Shown here piece by piece: positions 1-8,137 of a stretch of DNA of 62,466 bases (its first letter is position 1; each line of letters opens with the position of its first letter). The notes below the pieces were generated by a model. That model was not told where the DNA came from and made no database searches. It was given only the letters and a program-made list of their open reading frames with translations. Both the position numbers and the translations under genes were made by a program. This DNA is from Micromonospora orduensis (lineage in GTDB: Bacteria > Actinomycetota > Actinomycetes > Mycobacteriales > Micromonosporaceae): positions 1 to 62,466 of the forward strand of contig NZ_VDFY01000231.1 of assembly GCF_006228125.1 (NCBI RefSeq), given 5' to 3'.

Positions 1-59
1 CGATCACGGGCCACCCGCACAACGTCATCGCGGAACTCACGGGGGTAGGGCTTGGGCAC
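1..59 (-). CDS. IS3-family transposase OrfA, N-terminal fragment (cut by window edge)
   Basis: Reading the minus strand from a GTG at 59 gives MPKPYPREFRDDVVRVARD before the window ends. This is the typical opening of the helix-turn-helix OrfA protein of IS3-family insertion sequences in actinomycetes, which binds the element ends and is made together with the OrfB integrase. An AAGGA ribosome binding site lies a few bases upstream. Only about 19 codons are visible, so whether the gene is intact is unknown. It could also be a decayed remnant. Confidence 0.6.
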   Translation of the reverse strand, partial: MPKPYPREFRDDVVRVARD

Positions 60-128
60 AGCAACATCCTTCCAGCCCGCCACCAGGGCAAGCCAACTCA
101 GATGTCACCTATCGGTGCAGCAGACCCC
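1..128 (-). mobile_element. Left end of a probable IS3-type insertion sequence
   Basis: The transposase start at 59 is preceded, on the minus strand, by a short leader running to about 128. The outermost part (103-128, GGGGTCTGCTGCACC then GATAGGTGACA on the minus strand) looks like the end of an IS3-type element. The other end lies outside the window, so neither the terminal inverted repeat nor a target duplication can be confirmed. The boundary is an estimate. Confidence 0.4.
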
Positions 129-277
129 TGAATGGTGGGCCGGAGGTACCACCATGCGAACCCCACCGCCACGATCAGCGGTGATCCGCTGACCCTGACT
201 GTGCTCAGATCACGGACTCGGACGGCGTCTAGTGACCCAACCAAGCAGCCGAACCGCTAGCGCATGGGGCCAAGCAG

Positions 278-308
278 GCTAAACTAGGCCCTTAGCTAAC
301 CGAGGAGG
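278..308 (+). promoter_or_regulatory. Promoter, inverted repeat and RBS of the toxin-antitoxin operon
   Basis: A -10-like TAAACT (280-285) sits inside an inverted repeat GCTAA (278-282) / TTAGC (292-296). A strong GAGGAGG ribosome binding site (302-308) leads to the ATG at 316. Phd/YefM antitoxins usually repress their own promoter by binding such repeats, so this is a candidate operator. No clear -35 is seen. Confidence 0.45.
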
Positions 309-315
309 TTGCGCC

Positions 316-570
316 ATGTCGGCTGAGGCCGTGCACTACAACATGCATGATGCCAAGACCCATTTGTCGCGCATCATCGAACGGGTGGAACACGGCGAGG
401 AGATCATCATCGACCGGGCCGGTACGCCGGTGGCGAAGGTCGTGCCGCTGGTTCGGCGGGCCAACCGCACCGCAGTCGGCTCCCTCGCCGGGCAACTGGA
501 TCTCTCCGGCGACTGGGACTCACCACAGACCAACGCCGAGATCGCCGCCGACTTCGGCATCGGCGCATGA
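316..570 (+). CDS. Type II antitoxin, Phd/YefM family
   Basis: An 84-residue antitoxin that should bind and neutralise the PIN toxin encoded immediately downstream and repress the shared promoter. The N-terminal half (about residues 8-50: NMHDAKTHLSRIIERVEHGE, then IIIDRAGTPVAKVVPL) is the Phd/YefM DNA-binding fold. The C-terminal tail is the usual variable toxin-binding segment. The ATG follows a near-perfect GAGGAGG ribosome binding site. The stop overlaps the toxin start in an ATGA junction, so the two are translationally coupled. The IS end just upstream suggests an accessory, possibly acquired location. Family assignment is firm; target and phenotype are not deducible. Confidence 0.92.
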   Translation: MSAEAVHYNMHDAKTHLSRIIERVEHGEEIIIDRAGTPVAKVVPLVRRANRTAVGSLAGQLDLSGDWDSPQTNAEIAADFGIGA

Positions 571-941
571 CCCTGCTGCTCGACACCCACGTCGCGCTCT
601 GGGCCATCACCGGCGACGCGACCCTCGGCACCGAGTTCCTCGACCGACTACGCCACGAGCCGGACATCTTCCTCTCCCCGGTCACTCTATGGGAGATCAC
701 CATCAAACAGAGCACGGGGAAGCTCGCCGGACCCCCCGACCTCGCAGAGCGGGTAAGAGACATGGGCTTCCGCGAACTCCCGGTGACCCACGCGCACGCC
801 ATCGCCGCCGGCCGCCTGCCACCGCATCACCGCGATCCTTTCGACCGCATGCTGGTGGCCCAAGCGATCACTGAAAGTCTGACCCTGGCCTCCCGCGACG
901 CGTCTATAGCGCTGTACGACGTGGACGTTCTCAAGGTGTAA
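567..941 (+). CDS. vapC: PIN-domain toxin (VapC-like ribonuclease)
   Basis: A 124-residue PIN-domain protein, expected to be a Mg-dependent endoribonuclease held inactive by the upstream antitoxin. The acidic active-site residues are visible: Asp in LLLDTHVALWAI (residue 6), Glu in LWEITIKQS (about 49) and the Asp residues of HHRDPFDRMLVAQA (about 92-96). The length is normal for the family. It starts at an ATG overlapping the antitoxin stop by 4 bp. Within the PIN group this is the type usually paired with Phd-like antitoxins. Cleavage target (tRNA, rRNA or mRNA) cannot be read from the sequence. Confidence 0.92.
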   Translation: MTLLLDTHVALWAITGDATLGTEFLDRLRHEPDIFLSPVTLWEITIKQSTGKLAGPPDLAERVRDMGFRELPVTHAHAIAAGRLPPHHRDPFDRMLVAQAITESLTLASRDASIALYDVDVLKV

Positions 942-1157
942 CCGAACCGGCTCCATCAACGCCTGATGCCGACCAGAGGCCCCCAGCCCCAACCTCGCAA
1001 ACAAAGCGCGGAACCTCGCCGGGTCCGTATCCACCAAGCGGCGGCGTACCGCAGCATGCGGCCATCCCTGTGGTTCGCGCACCGCTACCTACTGGACGCG
1101 CCCTCCGGTCATGCGAACCGCAGAAACGCAGGTCATCAGCGAGATCACGTCATGGAG
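942..1157. other. Intergenic region without a recognisable gene
   Basis: Between the toxin stop and the tRNA 3' end I see no convincing coding sequence. A 76-codon open frame here runs through the tRNA and has no family resemblance. No strong hairpin followed by a T-tract was found. Confidence 0.5.
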
Positions 1158-1229
1158 TGGGCCGCCAGGGACTCGAACCCTGAACCTATGGATTAAAAGT
1201 CCACAGCTCTGCCATTGAGCTAGCGGCCC
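1158..1229 (-). tRNA. tRNA-Lys (anticodon UUU)
   Basis: The minus strand folds as a complete 72-nt tRNA without an encoded CCA. The acceptor stem is GGGCCGC/GCGGCCC with discriminator A. The anticodon stem-loop TGGACTTTTAATCCA carries anticodon TTT, and the T-arm contains GGTTCGAGTCC. The D-arm reads GCTCAATGGCAGAGC. TTT decodes AAA/AAG lysine codons; AAA is rare in this GC-rich genome. Confidence 0.96.
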
Positions 1230-1436
1230 GCGCGCTCAGGTTACCTGACAGTCAGCGTCGCCGACTCTCGGCTTCCGGCCGGCCGTCGATGCCCGGCGGC
1301 GCCGGCCCGGACCACTCCTGATCATCACCAGAGCGGCGATGGGGCGGTGGATACCGCCAGGTCGGCGATGTGGAGTGGATCAAGCGATCACCCAGCCACG
1401 GTGCATGGTCGAGGGAGGCTGGGGAACCGGTTGGGC

Positions 1437-1739
1437 ATGAGAGTGAGCGGCAACCCGGCCGTGGCGGCGTCCGGGGAGGAGATCGGGCCGGACGGCGTAC
1501 GACAGCCGGGTGGCGAGGTGCACGCCTGGCTGCCCGGCCAGAACCAGACCGTCTGCGGGCTGGCGCTCAGCCGGACCAGGTTGCGTCGCTTCCCGCATGT
1601 GCGCTTCGACTATTCGGGCACCGATGTGCTCACCGAGGCGGACGCGGTGGGCTGGATCTGCCCACGCTGCCTGGCGGCCACCGCGGGCCGGCGCGGCAAG
1701 GAGAAGCACGGCTGGGTCCGGAACTCGCCGCGCCCCTGA
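1437..1739 (+). CDS. Conserved hypothetical protein with Cys motifs
   Basis: A 100-residue protein of a small family I recall from actinomycetes, without an assigned function. The conserved core reads VHAWLPGQNQTVCGLALS, later GTDVLTEADAVGWICPRC. The single Cys in TVCGL plus the CPRC pair and His could form a zinc site, which is inference. It ends in a basic tail (RRGKEKHGW). The ATG at 1437 was chosen because conservation begins shortly after it; a GTG two codons later is an alternative. A longer frame upstream adds unconserved residues. It is followed 82 bp later by the SDR gene on the same strand. Confidence 0.72.
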   Translation: MRVSGNPAVAASGEEIGPDGVRQPGGEVHAWLPGQNQTVCGLALSRTRLRRFPHVRFDYSGTDVLTEADAVGWICPRCLAATAGRRGKEKHGWVRNSPRP

Positions 1740-1821
1740 TCGGGAAGGCAGCACGCCGGGTCGATCAAGCGAGGCCAGAGCCGGGCGGTTGAGGCCGTGC
1801 TGGGCGGGTACGGGGTCGGGC

Positions 1822-2904
1822 ATGCGGATCGTGGTGGTGGGGGCGAGCGGCAACGTCGGTACGGCGGTGCTGCGGCGGCTGCGCCGAAAGCGGGGTGTGG
1901 AGCTGGCCGGGGTGGCCCGACGGTTGCCCGGCCCGGACGCCGGTACGCCGTACGACCAGGTGGAGTGGCACTCCTGCGACATCGGCGCGCCGACTGCCCC
2001 ACCGCAGCTCGCCGAGATCTTCGCCGGTGCGGACGCGGTGGTGCACCTGGCCTGGCAGATCCAGCCCAGCCATGATCAGCGGGTGCTGCGCCGGACCAAC
2101 GTCGACGGCAGCCGGGCGGTGTTCGAGGCGGTGGCCCGGGCCGGGGTGCCGGCGCTTGTGTACGCGTCGTCGGTCGGCGCGTACGCGCCCGGCCCGAAGG
2201 ATCACCCGATCAGTGAGCGGTGGCCGGCGACCGGGGTGCCGGGGTCGTCGTACAGCGAGCACAAGGCGGAGGTCGAGGCGCTGCTGGACGGGCTGGAGCG
2301 GGAGCGTCCCGAGCTGCGGGTGGTGCGGCTGCGGCCTGGGCTGATCTTCCAGCGGGACGCCGGGGTGGAGATCACCCGCTACTTCCTGGGCCCGTTCGCG
2401 CCGGTGCGGCTGCTGCGCTTCGGTCGGATCCCGCTCGTGCCGACGAACCGCCGGCTGCGGATGCAGGCGGTGCACGCCGATGACGTGGCTGACGCGTACG
2501 CCAGGGCGGTTCTGGGTGATGCGCGCGGCGCCTTCAATGTCGCCGCGGACCCGGTGCTGACTCCGGAGCTGGTGGCCCGGCACTTCCACGGCTGGACGGT
2601 GCCTGTCGCGGCGCCGGTGCTGCGGGTGGCGGCGGCGCTGACCTGGCGGGCGCGGCTGCAACCGGTCGACGCGGGCTGGGTGAAGCTGGGCCTGAACGCG
2701 CCGCTGATGTCCAGTGAGCGGGCGGAGACCGAGCTGGGCTGGTCACCGAAGATCGACGCGCTCACCGCCCTCAAGGAACTGTTCCTCGGGATGGCCGGCG
2801 GTGACCACACGGGCAGTCCGCCCATGTCCGCCGCGCCGAACCAACCCGGCCGCCCCAGCGGTCTCCTCGCCGGCCGGCCCCCGGGCCAGGGCAACCCCTA
2901 CTGA
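1822..2904 (+). CDS. NAD(P)-dependent epimerase/dehydratase (extended SDR)
   Basis: A 360-residue extended short-chain dehydrogenase/reductase. The N-terminal Rossmann fold shows the GxxGxxG nucleotide loop (VVVGASGNVGTAVLRRL), then DAVVHLAW. The catalytic YxxxK appears as SSYSEHKAEVE, with the upstream Ser in YASSVGAYA. The substrate is unknown; relatives act on sugar nucleotides or small carbonyl compounds. The ATG at 1822 begins exactly at the Rossmann strand; the open frame upstream to 1510 has no family features. The last 7 bp overlap the 3' end of the convergent lipoprotein gene. The C-terminal 30 residues are Pro/Gly-rich and probably disordered. Confidence 0.87.
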   Translation: MRIVVVGASGNVGTAVLRRLRRKRGVELAGVARRLPGPDAGTPYDQVEWHSCDIGAPTAPPQLAEIFAGADAVVHLAWQIQPSHDQRVLRRTNVDGSRAVFEAVARAGVPALVYASSVGAYAPGPKDHPISERWPATGVPGSSYSEHKAEVEALLDGLERERPELRVVRLRPGLIFQRDAGVEITRYFLGPFAPVRLLRFGRIPLVPTNRRLRMQAVHADDVADAYARAVLGDARGAFNVAADPVLTPELVARHFHGWTVPVAAPVLRVAAALTWRARLQPVDAGWVKLGLNAPLMSSERAETELGWSPKIDALTALKELFLGMAGGDHTGSPPMSAAPNQPGRPSGLLAGRPPGQGNPY

Positions 2905-4100
2905 AGCTTGGAGCCGGTCACCGTGGGGTTCCGCGCGCCCAGGAAGAAGATGCCGGGGTAGCCACGGGTCTCGAACTTGCCGCTCGGATTGCGGCGTAGC
3001 GTCGAGTTCTCGATCTTCATGGTGCCGGTGCGGTTGTTGCTCACGAAGAAGATCGCGCCGCCGCCCTCGTTGGCCTTGTTGTTCTCGATGACGGTGCCGG
3101 CGATCCGTACGGTGAACTCGTTGCCGTCGCAGTAGATCGCGCCGCCGCTGCCGCCACCGGGCGTACCCGACTTGGCCGGGTTGGCGCCGCTACCGATCGC
3201 CTCGTTGTTCCTCAGCAGGCTGTTCAGCACCACCCACGACACGCCGATGCTGCTCAGCGCCCCTCCGTTCGAGCAGGAGCCGCCGTCGAAGGTGCTGCTC
3301 ACCACGTACACCGGCTTGTTCTCGTACTGGCTCAGCACCCGGACGGCAGCGCCACCCAGGTCAGGGCCGGTGCGGTCGCAGCGGTTGCCGACGAAGCGCG
3401 AGTTGACGACCTTGAGCCGCCCGCCGCGGACGAAGATCGCGCCACCGCCGCCACCCTCGGCCTTGTCGCCTGTGGAGTTGCCGTCGGCGAAGGTCAGGTT
3501 CTGCACGGTGAGCTGCGGGTGGTCCTGGTTCTGGCAGTGCGAGGTGGTGAAGCCCTGGGCCTCGTCGCAGGTGTTCATGTAGAGGATGCGTCGCTGGCCC
3601 TGGCCGCTCAGCGTGACCCTGCCGCCGCCGTCGAGCACGACCTTCGGCCCGTTGGCGTTGCGGACCTTCGCGGTGGCCGCCATCTTGATCGTCACCGGGG
3701 CCGGTCCACAGTTGAACGTGATGACGCCCCCGGCGGCGACGGCCTTCACCACCGCCGCCGAGGTGCAGCTCGCCGGGGTGCCGGTGCCGATGGTGCGGGT
3801 CGGCTTCGACGTGTCCACCGCGCGCGCCTCGGTCGGCACGGTGGCGTGGCCGTTCGGGTTGCCGGCCGCGAGCGCCTTGGCGGCCGGGACGGTCGGCTTC
3901 GGGCTCGCGCTGGCCCCGGGGCCACCGAGACCGTCCCGGCCCGCCGGCGCGACACCCTGGTCGCCCATCGAGAGGGCGTCCGGCGTGGCCTCCGGGGTGG
4001 TCGACGCGCCGGCCGGAGCCGGATCGGTGGACCCGCAGGCGGGCAGGGTCGCGGTGGCGACACCGAGGACGAGCAGAGCGGCAAGCGACGTCATGCGCAC
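2898..4100 (-). CDS. Secreted lipoprotein with right-handed parallel beta-helix
   Basis: A 400-residue predicted lipoprotein. The N-terminus (MRMTSLAALLVLGVATATLPAC) is a lipoprotein signal peptide with lipobox LPAC. A Pro/Ala/Thr-rich linker to about residue 110 follows, then a Gly/Asn-rich region with repeated short strands (LTVQNLTFADG, RLKVVNSRFVGNRC, FTVRIAGTVIENNKANEGGGAIFF) typical of parallel beta-helix pectin-lyase-like proteins. Such folds bind or cleave polysaccharides, but no catalytic residues can be assigned. The start is GTG 4100 or ATG 4094. It is transcribed towards the SDR gene and overlaps it by 7 bp. No operon partner is seen. Confidence 0.78.
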   Translation of the reverse strand: MRMTSLAALLVLGVATATLPACGSTDPAPAGASTTPEATPDALSMGDQGVAPAGRDGLGGPGASASPKPTVPAAKALAAGNPNGHATVPTEARAVDTSKPTRTIGTGTPASCTSAAVVKAVAAGGVITFNCGPAPVTIKMAATAKVRNANGPKVVLDGGGRVTLSGQGQRRILYMNTCDEAQGFTTSHCQNQDHPQLTVQNLTFADGNSTGDKAEGGGGGAIFVRGGRLKVVNSRFVGNRCDRTGPDLGGAAVRVLSQYENKPVYVVSSTFDGGSCSNGGALSSIGVSWVVLNSLLRNNEAIGSGANPAKSGTPGGGSGGAIYCDGNEFTVRIAGTVIENNKANEGGGAIFFVSNNRTGTMKIENSTLRRNPSGKFETRGYPGIFFLGARNPTVTGSKLQ

Positions 4101-4219
4101 CCGGGTGATGCTAGGAGCCCCGACGGCGTCACGACGAATCCACCGCGCCGGCTTAATGCGCCGCTAAGCAACGCCGCTCGACGGGACCGCCGGCAGCCGA
4201 CTCACGCAGCCCTTCGCGC

Positions 4220-4957
4220 TCACGCGTGGGAGAGCGCGAAGGCCGTCAGGAAGCCGGCGACCGTGATGAGACCGACCAGCAGGTGGGCGTTCTCGAACGC
4301 CTCCGGGACCATCGTGTCGGTGATCATCGCGAGGATCGCCCCGGCCGCCAACGCCGTGATGGCGGCCAGCACCTCCGGTGGTGTACCGCCCAGCAGGGTG
4401 TTGCCCACCAGCGCGGCGACCCCGCTGACCAGCGCGATCCCGGTCCACAGCAGGAACACGTACCGGCGGGACCGGCCGGCCTGGCGCATGCCGGCCGCGC
4501 TGGACAGCCCCTCCGGAACGTTGCTGAGGAACACCGCCACCACCGTGACCAGGCTGACCGCGCCACCAGTGAGCAGGCTGGCGCCGATCACCACGGATTC
4601 CGGTACGCCGTCCAGCAGCGCGCCCACGGCGATCGCCGAACCGGAGCCGGGCTTGTCGCCCTCGGAGGGCTGCTGGTCGCCGGACCGCTTGCGGTGCCGT
4701 GCGCCATGTCGGGCGAGAGTCACGTTGGCCAGCGTGTAGACAACCGCACCACCGGTAGCGCCGAGAACGGTGGGCAGCATTCCGCCCTGCTCGTGCGCCT
4801 CGGCGATCAACTCGAACGACACGGCGGAGAGCAGCACTCCCGCCCCGAAAGCCATGATTGACGCGATGAGGCGCTGTGGCACCCGGGCGAACCAACCGAC
4901 CGCCGCCCCGATCAGCAGCGCCGACCCGGCCAGCAGTCCCCATCCACCCGCCTGCAA
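4220..4957 (-). CDS. ZIP-family metal permease
   Basis: A 245-residue membrane protein of the ZIP (ZupT/GufA) family, which imports divalent metals, mainly zinc, into the cytoplasm. About eight hydrophobic helices are visible. The metal-binding helices carry the signatures DGVPESVVIGASL (about residue 113) and FLSNVPEGLSSAAG (about 142). The variable His-containing loop (ARHGARHRKRSGDQQPSEGD) after the third helix is typical. The start is a TTG at 4957 preceded by GGAG. No in-frame ATG or GTG lies upstream. No metal regulator is adjacent, so the transported metal is uncertain. Confidence 0.86.
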   Translation of the reverse strand: MQAGGWGLLAGSALLIGAAVGWFARVPQRLIASIMAFGAGVLLSAVSFELIAEAHEQGGMLPTVLGATGGAVVYTLANVTLARHGARHRKRSGDQQPSEGDKPGSGSAIAVGALLDGVPESVVIGASLLTGGAVSLVTVVAVFLSNVPEGLSSAAGMRQAGRSRRYVFLLWTGIALVSGVAALVGNTLLGGTPPEVLAAITALAAGAILAMITDTMVPEAFENAHLLVGLITVAGFLTAFALSHA

Positions 4958-5011
4958 CCACTCCGGCGTTTCCGGGACCGTACCCGGTGGGACCCCTGTG
5001 GCAAACCGCGC

Positions 5012-6202
5012 TCAGAAGTCGGCGAAGAGGTACGGCACCGCGCGCGGGAAGATGCCGCGCAGCTCGGCGGCGGCGTCGGCCGGGACGTCGCCGAGCCCTC
5101 GCCACGGCAGCTCGGCCGGGTCCAGCACCCCGTACGCCAGGGCGGAGAGCCCGGCCGCGGTGAGCGTGGCGGTCGGCGCCCGGCCGCCGTCGCCGTCGAC
5201 CACCTCCAGGGCGCCTGTCGTGCCGTCCAGCAGGTGCGTGCCGGCCAGCCACCGGTCCCCGGTCAGCTCGACGCGTACCCGGCCCGAACCCGCGGGCAGC
5301 CCGCGCAGCGCGTCAAGCGACAGCAGTCGGGCCATCGGCGCGGACGACCCCGGCCGGCCCACCCGCGCCTCGACGTGCACGTCGAGGTCGGTGAGCCACA
5401 GCTCCGGCAGCTCGTCCGGCGGCACCTGGACGGTGACCCGCTCGACCTGGTCGACGTGCCGGGCGAAGAACTGCAACAGCAGCGCCCGCGCGAGCGGATC
5501 GGTGGCGAGCAGCTCGTTGCCGTGCAACGTGCCGCCGTGCTCGTCGATCCGGTACGTGACCGCGCCCGTCACCACACCGTCCACCCGGGCGGTGAGCAGC
5601 CAGTGCTCGTCCCGGTCGCGCAGGCCGGCGTCCCGGTAGTCCGGGAAGACCGCGAAGCCGTGCCGCTGCGCTAGGCAGCGTTCGGTGAACGCGCGCCACA
5701 CCGGGTAGCCGGTGGCGATCCGCTCCCAGCCCATCTCGCCGGGCAGCTCGGCGCGCAGCAGCGACCCCAGGTCGGCGGGGGTGAAGGTGACCGTGCGCGG
5801 CTTGGGCAGCCCCACGTAGCCGAACCGGGCGTAGAAGCTGGGCCGGAACGGGTAGAGCGCGCTGAGCGCGTGCCCCTCGTCGCGCATCTCGTCGAGGAGC
5901 CGGTGCAGCAGCGTCCGTACGTGCCCCTGCCGGCGGGCCAGTGGATGGGTGGCCACCCCGGCGACGCCGGCCATCGGCAGGACCGTCCCGCGCAGGTTCT
6001 GCCGCATCGGAATCGCCGAGACGGCGGCCAGCGTCTCGCCGTTCTCCTCGACGGCCAGCGTCGTGTTGCCCTGGTGGTAGGGCAGGTAGTCGCGGAACTG
6101 CTCGACCCGCGTCGCGGCGAGCGGCGACGACTCGAACGCGTACGCGGCCAGCGGGAAACTGGTGGTGAGGCGGTCGTCGGCGGTCACCCGTCGGATGGTC
6201 AT
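5012..6202 (-). CDS. Eis-like GNAT N-acetyltransferase
   Basis: A 396-residue protein with the three-part architecture of Eis acetyltransferases: an N-terminal GNAT domain, a second degenerate GNAT domain and a C-terminal sterol-carrier-like domain ending in Phe (PYLFADF). The acetyl-CoA loop is visible as VATHPLARRQGHVRTLL (about residues 84-100), followed by SALYPFRPSFYARFGYVG. Mycobacterial Eis acetylates aminoglycosides and other amines at several positions; relatives in actinomycetes are numerous and substrate is unknown here. The C-terminal carboxylate acts as general base in Eis, and the terminus looks intact. The gene stands alone between the ZIP transporter and the ABC operon. Confidence 0.86.
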   Translation of the reverse strand: MTIRRVTADDRLTTSFPLAAYAFESSPLAATRVEQFRDYLPYHQGNTTLAVEENGETLAAVSAIPMRQNLRGTVLPMAGVAGVATHPLARRQGHVRTLLHRLLDEMRDEGHALSALYPFRPSFYARFGYVGLPKPRTVTFTPADLGSLLRAELPGEMGWERIATGYPVWRAFTERCLAQRHGFAVFPDYRDAGLRDRDEHWLLTARVDGVVTGAVTYRIDEHGGTLHGNELLATDPLARALLLQFFARHVDQVERVTVQVPPDELPELWLTDLDVHVEARVGRPGSSAPMARLLSLDALRGLPAGSGRVRVELTGDRWLAGTHLLDGTTGALEVVDGDGGRAPTATLTAAGLSALAYGVLDPAELPWRGLGDVPADAAAELRGIFPRAVPYLFADF

Positions 6203-6255
6203 CCGCCCATCTCAACCCGCCGCGAGGGCCCCGGCAACCGGATTGGCCGGATCCG

Positions 6256-6948
6256 TCAGCCGACGGGCAGGTGACGCAGGTGCCGGCGACGGCGCAGCCG
6301 CACACCGGCGACGGTGGCCACGGCGAGGACCAGCAGGGCGGTGACGACGAGCCCGTGCAGCACGCCCCGGCTGAGGTAACCCGCGTCGGTGTGGTCCACC
6401 GTCCAGGTGGCGATCTCCCGGCTCGACCAGAACGGCGTCAGCTTCGCCCCCGACCCGGCCGGGTCGATGAGCATCTGCACGGTCACCACGGTGAGCAGCA
6501 GCAGCGTGCCTTCCAGCTCGCGGGGCAGCAGCGTGCCGATCAGCATCCCGAACGGCGCCGCCACGGCGACGGAGCAGAGCATCGCCGCGACCAGGCCGCC
6601 GTACCGAAGATCCGCGCCGTCGAGCATGGGGAGCAGGAAGAACGGTACGGAGATGACCAGCCCCACCGTCCACAGGCCGAGCATCCGACCCAGGTAGAGG
6701 TGGTGCGGGCGGTAGCCGGCCAGCCGCAGCCTCGGCTCCAGCTCCCGGGCCGCGCTGGTGGCGAAGAGCGCGGCGGTGCTCACCGCCCAACCCACGCCGA
6801 GCAGCAGCGACCGGACCGACTGCCCGAGGTAGGCGTCCCGCCGGATCAGGTAGAAGGTCAACGGCATCAACAACAACAGCAGGAGTACGCCCCGACGCCG
6901 CAGCAGCTCCCGTACGGTCATCTCGGCGACGGTGACGAGCCGGTTCAC
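6256..6948 (-). CDS. ABC transporter permease
   Basis: A 230-residue membrane protein with about six hydrophobic segments (for example VLLLLLLMPLTFYLI and LLLLTVVTVQMLI), the likely permease of the ATPase encoded just upstream. The GTG at 6948 follows a perfect AGGAGG ribosome binding site and overlaps the ATPase stop as GTGA, so the start is secure. An upstream in-frame codon at 6981 has no such support. The protein belongs to ABC-2-like exporters paired with PadR regulators in actinomycetes. Substrate unknown. Confidence 0.8.
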   Translation of the reverse strand: MNRLVTVAEMTVRELLRRRGVLLLLLLMPLTFYLIRRDAYLGQSVRSLLLGVGWAVSTAALFATSAARELEPRLRLAGYRPHHLYLGRMLGLWTVGLVISVPFFLLPMLDGADLRYGGLVAAMLCSVAVAAPFGMLIGTLLPRELEGTLLLLTVVTVQMLIDPAGSGAKLTPFWSSREIATWTVDHTDAGYLSRGVLHGLVVTALLVLAVATVAGVRLRRRRHLRHLPVG

Positions 6949-7790
6949 GGGCGGCCTCCTCGAACGCCGGGCGCGACCCACCCGGACGGTTGTGTCGGGG
7001 TCAGGTCGAGCACGATGTCCACCCGGTCGAGCTGGTTGAGCAGGTGGGTCACCACGACGATCGCCGTGCCCGCGTCGCGCAGCCGGCCGAGCTGGTCCCA
7101 GAAGTTGACGTAGGTGCCCTGGTCGAAGCCCTGGTACGGCTCGTCGAGCAGCAGCACGTCGGGCTCGCTGAGCGTGGACATGGTCAGGTTGAGCTTCTGC
7201 CGGGTGCCGCCGGAGAGGTGCCGGGCCTGGGTGTCCCCACCCGCCTCCCAGCCGAGTTGTCGGGCGGCCACCCGGCCGGCGCGGCGGGCCGGACCCCGGG
7301 CCACGCCCTGACCGGCGCCGATGAGCACGAAGTGCTCGTCGGCGAGCAGGAAGTCGGCGGTGCCGCCGGACTGCGGGCAGTAGCCGAGCCGCCCGGAGAC
7401 GGTCACCTCGCCGGCGTCGGGTGACATCAGCCCGGCGCAGATCCGCAGGAAGGTGCTCTTGCCGCAGCCGTTCGCGCCGACGACGGCGGCGATCTGTCCG
7501 GCCCGGACGGTAAGCGAGGCGTCGCGCAGCACCGTCCGCCGGCCGTACCGCTTGGTGATGCCGTCGGCGTGCAGCCGGACCGGGCCGGGTCGCGGCGGGG
7601 GCGCGGTGCCGATGCTCTCCACGATCGCGCCCGCGTACTGCTGGGGTGGGCCGAAGACGACCCAGGGGTCGCCGCCTCCCTCGCGCAGGTGCGTGGCGGC
7701 CTCGGCCACCACGTGTCGGGCGGCGTCCGGCGCGACCCGGCGCTGGTGCAGCTCGGCCGTGAGCGCGCGGAGCCAGTAGTCGGCGTTCAC
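6945..7790 (-). CDS. ABC transporter ATPase with N-terminal HAAS-like domain
   Basis: A 281-residue ATPase. After about 75 residues come Walker A GANGCGKST, the signature LSGGTRQK, Walker B VLLLDEP and the switch His in VVTHLL. The first 55 residues (YWLRALTAELHQRRVAPDA, then VFGPPQQYA) resemble HAAS helical domains, which are usually found on separate membrane proteins downstream of PadR regulators; here the domain appears fused to the ATPase. The GTG at 7790 overlaps the PadR stop by 4 bp and has AAGGGGG upstream. It forms a three-gene operon (padR-ATPase-permease), probably an exporter induced when PadR is released. Confidence 0.88.
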   Translation of the reverse strand: MNADYWLRALTAELHQRRVAPDAARHVVAEAATHLREGGGDPWVVFGPPQQYAGAIVESIGTAPPPRPGPVRLHADGITKRYGRRTVLRDASLTVRAGQIAAVVGANGCGKSTFLRICAGLMSPDAGEVTVSGRLGYCPQSGGTADFLLADEHFVLIGAGQGVARGPARRAGRVAARQLGWEAGGDTQARHLSGGTRQKLNLTMSTLSEPDVLLLDEPYQGFDQGTYVNFWDQLGRLRDAGTAIVVVTHLLNQLDRVDIVLDLTPTQPSGWVAPGVRGGRP

Positions 7791-8137
7791 CCGGCGACCC
7801 CCTTCGTGACGATGTCGTTCACCGGCCGGACGAAGGTGAGCCAGGCGCTGCCGCCCGCGTGGAGCGCCGCGTGCCCGTCGTCGGTGAGCCGGTAGTACTT
7901 GCGGGCCGGTCCGGCGCTGCCCTCGCGCCACTGCGCGGTGACCAGGCCGGTCTTCTGCAGGCGCAGCAGCACGGGATAGAGCGTGCCGCCCTGGATCGGC
8001 CCGACACCCGCCGTGTCGAGCGCCTGGGCGAGCTGGTAGCCGTAGGACTCGCGCTCGGCCAGCAGGGCCAGTACGCAGATGTCGAGCACCCCCCGCAACC
8101 ACTGCCCGCGCCTGTCGGAATCCACAGGGCCGGACAC
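7787..8137 (-). CDS. PadR-family transcriptional regulator
   Basis: A 116-residue winged-helix repressor of the short PadR type (VLALLAERESYGYQLAQAL, GGTLYPVLLRLQKTGLV, YYRLTDDGHAAL). It heads a translationally coupled operon with the ABC ATPase and permease, so it most likely represses its own operon and senses the exported compound or membrane stress. The GTG at 8137 is taken as the start; a GTG four codons later (8125) is possible. The upstream region (8138-8170) is the expected operator region, but I see only weak dyad symmetry. Confidence 0.92.
   Translation of the reverse strand: MSGPVDSDRRGQWLRGVLDICVLALLAERESYGYQLAQALDTAGVGPIQGGTLYPVLLRLQKTGLVTAQWREGSAGPARKYYRLTDDGHAALHAGGSAWLTFVRPVNDIVTKGVAG

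Noticed and set aside
966..1196. A 76-codon open frame crossing the tRNA gene
   Set aside because: It overlaps the tRNA and shows no conserved composition or ribosome binding site.
1510..1821. N-terminal extension of the extended SDR
   Set aside because: The frame is open but overlaps the preceding gene and lacks conserved sequence; the Rossmann fold begins at 1822.
4970..5000. Short dyad near the start of the ZIP gene
   Set aside because: Arms are short and GC-rich, as expected by chance in this genome.
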